DNA of 64,000 bases from Streptomyces polyasparticus (GTDB taxonomy: Bacteria > Actinomycetota > Actinomycetes > Streptomycetales > Streptomycetaceae): positions 62,001 through 126,000 of the forward strand of contig NZ_JACTVJ010000002.1 of NCBI RefSeq assembly GCF_014493765.1, read 5' to 3'. Of the stretch, positions 50,615 to 58,723 are shown one piece after another; position 1 is the stretch's first letter, and each line of letters opens with the position of its first letter. A program made the translations under genes and the position numbers. The notes beneath the pieces are model-generated. The model did no database searches. It saw only the letters and a list, made by a program, of their open reading frames with translations, and was not told the origin of the DNA.

Positions 50615-51874
50615 GTGAGACAAAACGACAGGGGCGCCGGCCGGGTCAGGACCCTTCTGGCCGTCGCAGTGATCGCCATGGGTCTGCTCTCCGGATGCTC
50701 GTCGGACGGCTTCCGGCTCGACGAGATGCTCGGCAAGGGCGAAACCGAGCCGATCCGGGTGAGTCCGGGCCACGGTGAGCGGGGAGTACGGCCCGAGGAG
50801 GGCATCGAGGTGAAGGTGCCCAGCGGGCGCCTGGAGACCGTGAAGGTGGTCAAGTACCAGGACGCGCAGGAGTTCCCGGTGCCCGGCCGGATCTCCCCGG
50901 ACGGGCTGCGCTGGACCCCGGACGACCCCCGGCTCTCGCTGGCCGCGAAGTACGAGGTGGACGCGGTCGCGCTCGACGGCCACGGCCGCCGCTCGGCCCG
51001 GCACACGAGCTTCACCACGTACGTGCCCGATGAGCGCTTCGTGGCGTACGTGAAACCGGAGAACCGTTCCACCGTCGGCACCGGCATGATCGTCTCCCTT
51101 GACTTCAACCGCGAGGTCGAGAACCGGGCGGCCGTCGAGCGTGCGGTGAAGGTGACGGCCCAGCCGCCCACCGAGATCGTCGGGCACTGGTTCGGCACCG
51201 ACCGCCTGGACTTCCGTCCGCGCGAGTACTGGAAGCCCGGCACGAAGGTCACGGTCGATCTGCATCTACGGGATGTCGAGGCGGCGCCCGGCATCTACGG
51301 GCTCCAGCACAAGACCTTCGCCTTCACGGTCGGCCGCAGCCAGGTCTCCCTCGTGGACGCGGCGGAGCACACGATGGAGGTGCACCGCGACGGTGAGCTC
51401 CTGTCCAAGGTGCCGATCACCGCGGGAGCGCCCAAGACCACCACGTACAACGGCAAAATGGTGATCACCGAGATGCTCGAGGTGACGCGCATGAACGGCG
51501 CGACCGTGGGCTTCACGGACTCCGACGGCAAGGGCGAGTACGACATCAAGGACGTGCCGCACGCCATCCGCCTCACCACGTCGGGCACCTTCCTGCACGG
51601 CAACTACTGGGCCCCGTCGTCCACCTTCGGCCGCGACAACGTCAGCCACGGCTGCGTCGGCCTGCGCGACGTCAAGGGCGGCAGCGCGGAGACACCCGCG
51701 GGATGGTTCTTCGACCGCTCCCTGATCGGCGACGTCGTCGAGGTCACCGGCTCCAAGGACAAAACAGTCGCACCGGACAACGGCCTGGGCGGCTGGAACC
51801 TGTCCTGGCAGGACTGGAAGAAGGGCTCGGCTCTGGCCCACCGCCCCCAGGGCCAGGGCAAGGTGCCACATTGA
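50615..51874 (+). CDS. L,D-transpeptidase lipoprotein, copy 1
   Basis: 419 residues from GTG 50615 with GGGGA just upstream. Signal peptide with lipobox LSGC, two Ig-like domains (VSPGHGERGVRPEEGIEVKV and VKPENRSTVGTGMIVSL), and a C-terminal YkuD catalytic domain with HGNYWAPSSTFG and VSHGCVGLRD, Cys being the nucleophile. It would form 3-3 peptidoglycan cross-links at the outer face of the membrane. The layout matches LdtMt2-type enzymes. The tandem paralog downstream is of equal length; the C-terminal tail here is longer (AHRPQGQGKVPH). Confidence 0.93.
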   Translation: MRQNDRGAGRVRTLLAVAVIAMGLLSGCSSDGFRLDEMLGKGETEPIRVSPGHGERGVRPEEGIEVKVPSGRLETVKVVKYQDAQEFPVPGRISPDGLRWTPDDPRLSLAAKYEVDAVALDGHGRRSARHTSFTTYVPDERFVAYVKPENRSTVGTGMIVSLDFNREVENRAAVERAVKVTAQPPTEIVGHWFGTDRLDFRPREYWKPGTKVTVDLHLRDVEAAPGIYGLQHKTFAFTVGRSQVSLVDAAEHTMEVHRDGELLSKVPITAGAPKTTTYNGKMVITEMLEVTRMNGATVGFTDSDGKGEYDIKDVPHAIRLTTSGTFLHGNYWAPSSTFGRDNVSHGCVGLRDVKGGSAETPAGWFFDRSLIGDVVEVTGSKDKTVAPDNGLGGWNLSWQDWKKGSALAHRPQGQGKVPH

Positions 51875-51912
51875 GCCGCTGCGGCCGATCCAGCCCCTGC
51901 GGCGATTGAGCA

Positions 51913-52005
51913 GATCCGAACGAAGTTCGGATGCGGGGGCCCGGGGGCGAAGCCCTCAGTTTCGGGAAGGGGCGGGGTGGGGAAAAGAAACCCCCACCCC
52001 GCCCC
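51913..52005. terminator. Terminator and intergenic repeat after ldt copy 1
   Basis: ATCCGAAC (51913-51920) pairs with GTTCGGAT (51924-51931). A 14-bp perfect stem then follows (51969-51982 with 51992-52005, arm GGGGCGGGGTGGGG) with a 9-nt A-rich loop. G-rich intergenic blocks of this style recur in Streptomyces genomes. It isolates the two ldt genes. Confidence 0.75.
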
Positions 52006-52163
52006 GGCAGTTGGGGCCCGAACCACTTGGGACGGAACAGTGACAACCCGGGGGAGCGAGCCCCCGAGCTCGTGTGATAACCCTTGCGCATAGGACGCGC
52101 GACAAACAGCGAGCGCATCCAGGGGAGCGGGCCTGACCAGGCCATGCGAGGGGAGAGCGACAG

Positions 52164-53426
52164 GTGAACGGGCGACCGATATCGGGGGCATCGGTTGATG
52201 CACGACGACACCGCGGCAGGACCGGCCTGGCCCTGATCACGGGCGCACTGCTGCTCGCGGTCACGGCCTGCGGAGGCGGCGGTGGCGACGACAGCGGCGA
52301 CAAGGACAAGGCCAAGGGCGGCTCCGACAAGGCGAAGGCCAACACGCCTTCGGTGGCCGTGGTCGACATAGCCCCCAAGGACGGCGCCAAGAACGTGGCC
52401 ACCAGCGGCGCCCTGAAGATCACCGCCGACAAGGGCAAGCTGACCGAGGTCAAGGTCGAGGACACCAAGGGCAAGGCGATCCCCGGCGAGATAGCCAAGG
52501 ACGGCGCCAGCTGGAAGCCGGCCAGTCACCTCGCGGCCTCCACCAAGTACAAGGTGCACGCCACGGCCAAGGACTCCGAGGGCCGCGCGTCCGCGAAGGA
52601 CATCACCTTCACGACGCTCACCCCGAAGAACACCTTCGTCGGGCACCACACGCCCGAGGACGGTGACACGGTCGGTGTCGGCATGCCGGTCTCGCTGAAC
52701 TTCACCCGCGGCATCACCAACCCCGACGCCGTAGAGAACGCCATCGAGGTCACCGCCGAACCCGCCGTGGAGATCCGCCACAAGTGGCATGGCAACGACC
52801 GCCTCGACTTCCGTCCCGAGGAGTACTGGAAGCCCGGCACCAAGGTCACCGTCGAGCTCAACCTCGACGGTGTCGAGGGCCGGCCCGACGTGTACGGCTC
52901 GCAGGCCAAGTCGATCACCTTCACCATCGGCCGCAGCCAGGTCTCCACGGTCGACGCGAAGTCCAAGACGATGAAGGTCGAGCGGGACGGCAAGCTCCTC
53001 AAGACCATCCCGATCACCACCGGCGCCCCGGCCACCCCCTCGTGGAACGGCCAGATGGTCATCACCGAGAAGCACAAGGTGACCCGGATGAACGGCGCCA
53101 CGGTCGGCTTCACGAATTCCGAGGGCGAGGGCGAGTACGACATCAAGGACGTGCCGCACGCGATGCGCCTGTCCGCCTCGGGCACCTTCATACACGGCAA
53201 CTACTGGGCCTCGTCGTCCACCTTCGGCTCCGCCAACGTCAGCCACGGCTGCGTCGGCATCCGCGACGTCCGCGGCGGCTACGACGGCAAGACCCCGGCC
53301 GCCTGGTTCTACGACCAGTCGATGATCGGCGACGTCGTCACGATCAAGAACTCGAAGGACGACACCATCTCCTGGTTCAACGGCCTCAACGCCTGGAACC
53401 TGGCGTGGGACAAGTGGGAGAAGTGA
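52164..53426 (+). CDS. L,D-transpeptidase lipoprotein, copy 2
   Basis: 420 residues, GTG start with GGGGAG upstream. Lipobox VTAC, a Gly/Asp/Lys-rich linker, two Ig-like domains and the YkuD domain with HGNYWASSSTFG and VSHGCVGIRD (catalytic Cys). Closely related throughout to the upstream copy, so a tandem duplication. Function as for copy 1. A strong terminator between the genes implies its own promoter in 52010-52140, so the copies can be regulated separately. Confidence 0.93.
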   Translation: MNGRPISGASVDARRHRGRTGLALITGALLLAVTACGGGGGDDSGDKDKAKGGSDKAKANTPSVAVVDIAPKDGAKNVATSGALKITADKGKLTEVKVEDTKGKAIPGEIAKDGASWKPASHLAASTKYKVHATAKDSEGRASAKDITFTTLTPKNTFVGHHTPEDGDTVGVGMPVSLNFTRGITNPDAVENAIEVTAEPAVEIRHKWHGNDRLDFRPEEYWKPGTKVTVELNLDGVEGRPDVYGSQAKSITFTIGRSQVSTVDAKSKTMKVERDGKLLKTIPITTGAPATPSWNGQMVITEKHKVTRMNGATVGFTNSEGEGEYDIKDVPHAMRLSASGTFIHGNYWASSSTFGSANVSHGCVGIRDVRGGYDGKTPAAWFYDQSMIGDVVTIKNSKDDTISWFNGLNAWNLAWDKWEK

Positions 53427-53449
53427 CCGCCCGCTCCTGACCTGAACGA

Positions 53450-53482
53450 GGGCCCGGTGCTGTGACCAACAGCACCGGGCCC
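53450..53482. terminator. Terminator after ldt copy 2
   Basis: Perfect stem 53450-53463 with 53469-53482 (arm GGGCCCGGTGCTGT) and a 5-nt loop. Confidence 0.85.
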
Positions 53483-53512
53483 CCGTGCGTGAACGGCCGC
53501 TAACCTCCGTAC

Positions 53513-54280
53513 ATGACCCTCCATCTCGAAGTCACCGCAGGCGTCGGCACCATCCGTCTCGACCGCCCGCCGATGAACGCACTCGACGTCGCCCTCCAGG
53601 ACCGCCTCAAGGTGGTCGCCGAGGAGGTGACCGCCCGTGACGACATCCGGGCCGTCGTCCTCTACGGCGGCGAGAAGGTGTTCGCGGCCGGTGCGGACAT
53701 CAAGGAGATGCAGGCGATGGACCACACCGCGATGGTCCTTCGTGCCCGCGACCTGCAGGACGCGTTCACCGCCGTCGCCCGTATCCCCAAGCCCGTCGTC
53801 GCCGCCGTCACCGGCTATGCGCTCGGCGGCGGCTGCGAGCTGGCCCTCTGCGCCGACTACCGCATCGCCGCCGACAGCGCCAAGCTCGGCCAGCCCGAAA
53901 TACTGCTCGGCCTGATCCCCGGCGCCGGCGGCACCCAGCGTCTGTCGCGCCTGATCGGTCCCTCGCGCGCCAAGGACCTGATCTTCACCGGCCGTATGGT
54001 CAAGTCCGACGAGGCGCTCCAACTGGGCCTGGTCGACCGCGTGGTGCCCGCCGCCGAGGTCTACGAGCAGGCGCACACCTGGGCCGCGAAGCTCGCCCAG
54101 GGCCCGGCGATCGCGCTGCGCGCCGCGAAGGAGTCGATCGACCGCGGCCTGGAGGCGGACATCGACACGGGCCTGGCCATCGAACGCACCTGGTTCTCCG
54201 CCCTGTTCGCCACGGAGGACCGCGAGCGCGGGATGCGCAGCTTTGTGGAGGAGGGGCCGGGGAAGGCGAAGTTCGTCTGA
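53513..54280 (+). CDS. Enoyl-CoA hydratase/isomerase family
   Basis: 255 residues of crotonase fold. The oxyanion-hole segments FAAGADIKEM and GYALGGGCELALCADY and the LGQPEILLGLIPGAGGTQRL block are present. Glu in GQPEILLG matches the first catalytic Glu of hydratases, and Gly-Ala-Gly-Gly-Thr follows where the second acidic residue often sits one turn earlier. It probably hydrates trans-2-enoyl-CoA in fatty-acid degradation, but the exact substrate is open. Single gene between two terminators. Confidence 0.9.
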   Translation: MTLHLEVTAGVGTIRLDRPPMNALDVALQDRLKVVAEEVTARDDIRAVVLYGGEKVFAAGADIKEMQAMDHTAMVLRARDLQDAFTAVARIPKPVVAAVTGYALGGGCELALCADYRIAADSAKLGQPEILLGLIPGAGGTQRLSRLIGPSRAKDLIFTGRMVKSDEALQLGLVDRVVPAAEVYEQAHTWAAKLAQGPAIALRAAKESIDRGLEADIDTGLAIERTWFSALFATEDRERGMRSFVEEGPGKAKFV

Positions 54281-54331
54281 GCCCGAACCGTGATCCATGG
54301 GCTTACAACTCCCTGTGGATCTCGTACGTCT

Positions 54332-54362
54332 GACAGGCGCCGGCGTACATCCGGCGCCTGTC
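54332..54362. terminator. Hairpin terminator after enoyl-CoA hydratase
   Basis: GACAGGCGCCGG (54332-54343) pairs with CCGGCGCCTGTC (54351-54362), perfect 12-bp stem, 7-nt loop. It ends only 7 bp before the next possible start codon (54370). Confidence 0.75.
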
Positions 54363-54369
54363 GGCATTC

Positions 54370-55161
54370 ATGCCCTCGTACGAGATGGGGATCAGGGTGG
54401 GGAAGAAGGTCTGGAGAGCGGCTGTGGCCGCCGGTGCGACCGCGGTGTTCACGGCAGTGGCCGCGGTGCCGGCCGGAGCGGCCGAGGGTGACGTCGCGTT
54501 CAGCCGGGTCAAGGTGAACGGCGGCAAGCCGATCGTGATCGGGGTGTCGAAGGAGGTCACGGCGACCGCCTCCTTCCGGATGGAGACCACTCGCAAGTGG
54601 AAGTGGGCGCCGCAGGTAATCCTTTACCGCACGTCGGGGGAGGAGCTGTATCACGCCATCGAGACCACCGAATGCATCAGGGTGAGCTCGAGCATCTGCG
54701 ATTTCAACGAGTGGATGTACTTCAACCCGAGCGAGTGGGACATGCGGAACTCGGAGGCAGGCGCCTGGAAGGTCAAGGCCACTGTGTACTTCGAGGGCGG
54801 TGGCGGCGACACCGACGACGAGGGCCTCACCGTCTACGTCAAGCGCAACTCCCGCCTCACCGTCAACGCCTCCCCGGAGCCGGCGACCAAGGGCAAGACC
54901 ATCACCGTCAGCGGTAAGGTCACGCGCGCCAACTGGGACACCAACAAGTACGCCAACTACGGCGGCCGCCACGTCAGCCTGCAGTTCAAGGCCGCGGGAG
55001 CCACCTCGTACACCACCGTGAAGAAGGTCTACGCGGACAGTGCGGGGACGCTCAGGACGACCGTGACGGCGTCCAAGACCGGCACCTGGCGCTGGGTGTA
55101 CTACGGCAACTCGACGACCGGGCCCTCGACTTCGTCCGGTGACAACGTCGTGGTGCAGTGA
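54370..55161 (+). CDS. Secreted beta-sandwich hypothetical protein
   Basis: 263 residues from ATG 54370, or 258 from ATG 54385 (MGIRVGKKVW), which has a better signal-peptide n-region. Signal sequence with cleavage near VPAGAAEG, then two beta-rich domains; the second (RLTVNASPEPATKGKTITVS to WRWVYYGNS) resembles an Ig-like or calcium-dependent cell-surface domain. Two cysteines (TTECIR, SSICDF) probably form a disulfide. No catalytic motif. The promoter must lie within or before the terminator hairpin, or the gene is read through from upstream. Confidence 0.75.
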   Translation: MPSYEMGIRVGKKVWRAAVAAGATAVFTAVAAVPAGAAEGDVAFSRVKVNGGKPIVIGVSKEVTATASFRMETTRKWKWAPQVILYRTSGEELYHAIETTECIRVSSSICDFNEWMYFNPSEWDMRNSEAGAWKVKATVYFEGGGGDTDDEGLTVYVKRNSRLTVNASPEPATKGKTITVSGKVTRANWDTNKYANYGGRHVSLQFKAAGATSYTTVKKVYADSAGTLRTTVTASKTGTWRWVYYGNSTTGPSTSSGDNVVVQ

Positions 55162-55213
55162 ACCCGAGGGCGGGCGGTTGACGCCGCCCGCCCTCACTTC
55201 TGGCTTATGTGAA

Positions 55214-55241
55214 CCTTAAGAGCACCTTAAGCATGCCTTGG
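55214..55241 (+). promoter_or_regulatory. 11-bp-spaced CCTTAAG direct repeats
   Basis: CCTTAAG at 55214-55220 and 55225-55231 and CCTTGG at 55236-55241 are exactly 11 bp apart; another CCTTAAG is at 55306-55312. Direct repeats at one helical turn are typical of OmpR/PhoP-family regulator sites. The 255-bp gap (55162-55416) also holds a hairpin AGGGCTC/GAGCCCT at 55378-55395 near the next start codon. Confidence 0.55.
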
Positions 55242-55416
55242 CCAGAACTCTCGGTGATCTCCCGAGAGCAGGGCGTCATCGCAGGTCATCCCGGGCGCAA
55301 CGGCGCCTTAAGTGCCGTAGGCATATGCCGAAAGCGCCCCGCGGAACCATCCGTTCCGTGAGGTGACTTCTCGCGTAAGGGCTCCAACGAGCCCTGCCTG
55401 AGGCCATGATGGGGGC

Positions 55417-55920
55417 ATGGCGGGGCTGGAGAGCAGCGAACAGACGCGGGGGCACGGCAGCGCGACCGTGCCGCGGTGGTCTCCTGCCGTCGAGGACGAA
55501 CGGGCCCTGAAAGCCCTGGAGTTGTTCGGCAACCCGACGGAGGACGAGGTCCCGCTCCCGTCGCGCCCCGAGTCCGCGGGCACCGCCCGCCGGCTCGCCC
55601 AGCTCGTCGTCCTGCGCCACTGGGGCCTCTCCCCTCAGGTCGCCGAGGCGGTCGTGCTGCTCGTCTCCGAACTCGTCGGCAACGCCGTACGGCACACCGG
55701 CGCCCGCAGCTTCGGCTTACGGATGCTGCGCCGGCGCGGCTGGATCCGGGTCGAGGTCCGCGATCCCTCGCGCGGACTGCCCTGTCTGATGCCCGTCCAC
55801 GAGATGGACACCAGCGGCCGCGGTCTCTTCCTGGTCGACAAGCTCTCCGACCGCTGGGGTGTGGACCTGCTGCCGCGCGGCAAGACCACCTGGTTCGAGA
55901 TGCGCATCTCCGACCGCTGA
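55417..55920 (+). CDS. RsbW-like ATP-binding (anti-sigma type) protein
   Basis: 167 residues. After a variable N-terminus (1-45) comes a GHKL ATPase fold: N-box VVLLVSELVGNAVRHTG, G1-like RDPSRGLP and G2 SGRGLFLVDKLSDRWGV. It lacks a phosphorylatable His domain, as in SpoIIAB/RsbW-type anti-sigma kinases, which are very numerous in Streptomyces. The partner sigma factor or antagonist is not encoded nearby. Codon 101 is TTA (55717-55719), so translation should depend on the bldA tRNA, hinting at a developmental role. Confidence 0.88.
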   Translation: MAGLESSEQTRGHGSATVPRWSPAVEDERALKALELFGNPTEDEVPLPSRPESAGTARRLAQLVVLRHWGLSPQVAEAVVLLVSELVGNAVRHTGARSFGLRMLRRRGWIRVEVRDPSRGLPCLMPVHEMDTSGRGLFLVDKLSDRWGVDLLPRGKTTWFEMRISDR

Positions 55921-55984
55921 TCAACCCCCGCTCGGTCACCCGCAGTTCCCCCGCGGTTCAGCCGCCGACTGCACGATGCGGGCC

Positions 55985-57547
55985 ATGCGTATCAGCCGGC
56001 GCGCGGCCCGCGTCTCCATGGCCGCCCTTCTCGTCTCGTCCCTCACCGCAGTGGCGGCCCCCGCCACCTCCGCCTCACCCGAAGCCGCGACCGGCGCGGA
56101 CAGAAGCCAGGCGCACAGCAGGGGCATCGAGCTGAGACATCTGTCGACCTTCACCTCGCAGGCCGCCGAGATCGTCGCGTACGACAGGAAGTCCCGCCGC
56201 GCCTTCGTCACCGGCGCCGACACCCTCACGCTCGACATCGTCGACGTCCGCGATCCCGCGCATCCCCGCCGGGTGCGCACCGTCGACCTCTCCGCGTACG
56301 GCGACGGCGCGGTCACCAGCGTCGCCGCGTACGACGGCCTCATAGCGGTCGCCGTCGAGACCGCGGACGCCGCCGCGCGCGGCCAGGTCGTCCTGATGCG
56401 CCCCGACGGCGGGGTACTCAGGGCCGTCCCCGCGGGCCACGGCCCCGACATGGTCACCTTCAGCAAGGACGGCGACACCCTCCTCGTCGCCAATGAGGGC
56501 GAGCCCAGCGGCTACGCGGCGGGCGACACCGACCCCGAGGGCAGCGTCACCCTCGTCGACCTCTCGCGCGGCTGGTCCCGGGCGAGCGCGCGGACCGCGG
56601 ACTTCCGCGCGTACAACCACCGCCGCCTCGATCCGAGTGTCCGGATCAGCGGCCCGGGCGCGAGCGTCGCCCAGGACCTGGAGCCGGAGTACATCACCGT
56701 CGACAAGCACTCCCGCAAGGCGTACGTGACCCTGCAGGAGAACAACGCCGTCGCCACCGTCGACCTGCGCACCGCCCGCGTCACCGGCCTCGCGGGCCTC
56801 GGCCACAAGGACCACTCGAAGCCGGGCAACGGCCTGGACACCAGCGACAAGGACGGCGCGATCAACATCGCCACGCGTCCGCTGCTCGGCGTCTACATGC
56901 CGGACGCGGCCGCCGCGTTCGAGCACCACGGCCGTACGTACTACGTGGTCGCGAACGAAGGCGATGCCCGCGAGTACGGCGACTACGAGGACATGACCCG
57001 TCTCGCCGACCTCGACCCCGCGCTGCTGCCGGAGGGCTTCGACCCGGCGCTGCTCGATCCGAAGGCGATGGGCCGCCTCGACGTGCTCGCCTCGGCTCCC
57101 GCGAAGCCCGGCGGCCCGCTGTACGCGGCCGGCGGACGCTCCTTCTCGGTCCGCGACACCGAGGGCCGCCTCGTCTGGGACAGCGGCGATCTGCTCGAAC
57201 AGCTCACGGCGAAGATCGACCCGGCGAACTTCAACGCCGAAGGCGAGGGCGACTTCGACAAGCGCAGCGACAACAAGGGCCCGGAGGCCGAGGGGCTGAC
57301 GGTCGGCGAGATCGACGGCCGTACGTATGCCTTCGTGCTCCTCGAGCGCACCGGCGGCGTGATGACCTTCGACATCACGGACCCGCGCGCGCCCCGCTTC
57401 GAGGGCTGGACCCGTACCGCGGGCGACGCCTCGCCCGAGGGCGTCAGCTTCGTGCCGGCGACCGCCTCGCCCACGCGCGAGCCGCTACTGCTCGTCGCGA
57501 ACGAGGGCAGCCAGACGACCTCCACGTACGAGATCACCCGCGGCTGA
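55985..57547 (+). CDS. Secreted choice-of-anchor I / phosphatase-like propeller protein
   Basis: About 520 residues from ATG 55985 (ATG 55976 also possible; neither has a ribosome-binding site). Signal peptide cleaved near TSASPEA; then a seven-bladed propeller-like domain with LRHLSTFTSQAAEIVAYD, VANEGEPSGY, VANEGDAREYGDYED and GPEAEGLTVGEIDGRTYAFV. These segments match choice-of-anchor I proteins, often annotated as alkaline-phosphatase-like. Extracellular; enzymatic activity not established from sequence. A strong terminator follows. Confidence 0.85.
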   Translation: MRISRRAARVSMAALLVSSLTAVAAPATSASPEAATGADRSQAHSRGIELRHLSTFTSQAAEIVAYDRKSRRAFVTGADTLTLDIVDVRDPAHPRRVRTVDLSAYGDGAVTSVAAYDGLIAVAVETADAAARGQVVLMRPDGGVLRAVPAGHGPDMVTFSKDGDTLLVANEGEPSGYAAGDTDPEGSVTLVDLSRGWSRASARTADFRAYNHRRLDPSVRISGPGASVAQDLEPEYITVDKHSRKAYVTLQENNAVATVDLRTARVTGLAGLGHKDHSKPGNGLDTSDKDGAINIATRPLLGVYMPDAAAAFEHHGRTYYVVANEGDAREYGDYEDMTRLADLDPALLPEGFDPALLDPKAMGRLDVLASAPAKPGGPLYAAGGRSFSVRDTEGRLVWDSGDLLEQLTAKIDPANFNAEGEGDFDKRSDNKGPEAEGLTVGEIDGRTYAFVLLERTGGVMTFDITDPRAPRFEGWTRTAGDASPEGVSFVPATASPTREPLLLVANEGSQTTSTYEITRG

Positions 57548-57580
57548 CGTGCGGAGGTTCCGACGCTGACGTGCGGACAT

Positions 57581-57629
57581 GCAGAAGCCCCCATCGCGCC
57601 GGGGGTGACGGCGCCCTGGGGGCTTCTGC
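57581..57629. terminator. Terminator after propeller protein gene
   Basis: GCAGAAGCCCCC (57581-57592) pairs with GGGGGCTTCTGC (57618-57629); inside the loop GCGCC and GGCGC can form a second stem. A 13-bp direct repeat GCTGACGTGCGGA (57543-57555 and 57565-57577) overlaps the gene's stop. Confidence 0.8.
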
Positions 57630-57949
57630 GTGCACCGCGGACCTTCGGGGGGTGTGATCCGCGGTCGAATGGGCGAGTGCTCGGGTCAATGGGCATCGCG
57701 TACCTCCGACTATGGCAGACGGGCGGTCTCCAAGCCAAAGGTCCTTACTCGGACATTCAGGAATAAATCATGACGATTCGAAGATTAATCTTTGGTGATG
57801 TGGAGCACTGACCTTGTAAACAAGGGCTAAATGAGTGTTCTGCTAACGCATCGGCGGCTCGTGGGCCCGAGGCGCGGACTGCGGGGGCAGCGACCCGCGA
57901 CAGTCCCGAATTGGGTCAATCATTACCTTTTATGCGATAGCCCCTTTAA
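57630..57949. other. AT-rich intergenic patch with mini-ORF and palindrome
   Basis: 320 bp without a normal gene. The part 57755-57840 is strikingly AT-rich for this genome. It contains AGGA plus a 7-nt spacer before ATG 57770, opening a 13-codon frame (MTIRRLIFGDVEH) with a TTA codon; the perfect palindrome AAGATTAATCTT (57781-57792); and the hairpin CCTTGT/ACAAGG (57812-57825). Whether the mini-ORF is translated is unknown. Confidence 0.45.
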
Positions 57950-58723
57950 ATGGGCGCCGTGACCACCGACCGCCGCGGTGCTCTGCGCGCCGCTGCCCTG
58001 CTGGCCCTCGCCGGCCCGCTCGCCGCCGCCTGCTCGGCCGACCCGCCGGGCCGCCCGACGGCGCCCGAGCCGCGGCCCTCCGCCCCGCCCCCGGCACCCG
58101 GACCGCGCCGCTTCCCGGGGCTGCCCGCGCAGATCGAGCACGGCCCGCGCAACAAGCCGCGCGTCGCGCTCACCTTCCACGGCCAGGGCGATCCCAGGAT
58201 CGCCCGGCAGCTGCTCGCCCAGGCCGAGCAGGCCGGTGCCCGGATCACCGTGCTCGCCGTCGGCAGCTGGCTCGACCGCTACCCGGAGCTCGCCCGCCGC
58301 ATCCTCGACGGCGGCCATGAACTGGGCAACCACACTCTGCGCCACCTCGACATCAACGCGCTCCCCGAGGCCGAGGCGTTCGCCGAGATCACCGGCTGCG
58401 CGGACCGCCTGCGCCGGCTGACCGGTTCGATCGGCACCTGGTTCAGGCCCTCCCGTACGCAGGCCGCGAGCCCGCTCGTACAGAAGCTGGCCCGCCGGGC
58501 CGGCTACCCCCACGTCCTGTCGTACGACACGGACTCCCTGGACTTCACCTCGCCCGGCCCCCAGGCCGTGGTCCGCAACATCACCGGCACGGTGCGCGGC
58601 GGTTCCGTGGTGAGTCTGCACTTCGGGTACGCGGACACGGTCGCCGCGCTCCCGGCCGTCCTGGAAGAACTCGCCCGCCGCGGTCTGACCGCGGTGACCA
58701 CCACGGAGCTGCTGACCTCATGA
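57950..58723 (+). CDS. Polysaccharide deacetylase-like lipoprotein
   Basis: 257 residues from ATG 57950 (GTG 57959 is an alternative). Lipobox LAAAC with Cys28, a Pro-rich linker, then a NodB fold. The metal-binding pair NHTLRH has His128 and His132. The usual TFDDGP motif is replaced by TFHGQGDP (75-82), so the catalytic and metal Asp pair is altered; Asp81 may compensate. It may be a divergent deacetylase acting on the cell wall, or a binding protein. Its stop overlaps the next gene (ATGA), a propeller lipoprotein, suggesting joint action at the cell surface. Confidence 0.85.
   Translation: MGAVTTDRRGALRAAALLALAGPLAAACSADPPGRPTAPEPRPSAPPPAPGPRRFPGLPAQIEHGPRNKPRVALTFHGQGDPRIARQLLAQAEQAGARITVLAVGSWLDRYPELARRILDGGHELGNHTLRHLDINALPEAEAFAEITGCADRLRRLTGSIGTWFRPSRTQAASPLVQKLARRAGYPHVLSYDTDSLDFTSPGPQAVVRNITGTVRGGSVVSLHFGYADTVAALPAVLEELARRGLTAVTTTELLTS

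Noticed and set aside
55201-55260. Canonical PhoP box before the RsbW-like gene
   Set aside because: The 11-bp phase fits, but CCTTAAG is not GTTCACC; assigned only to an unspecified OmpR-family regulator.
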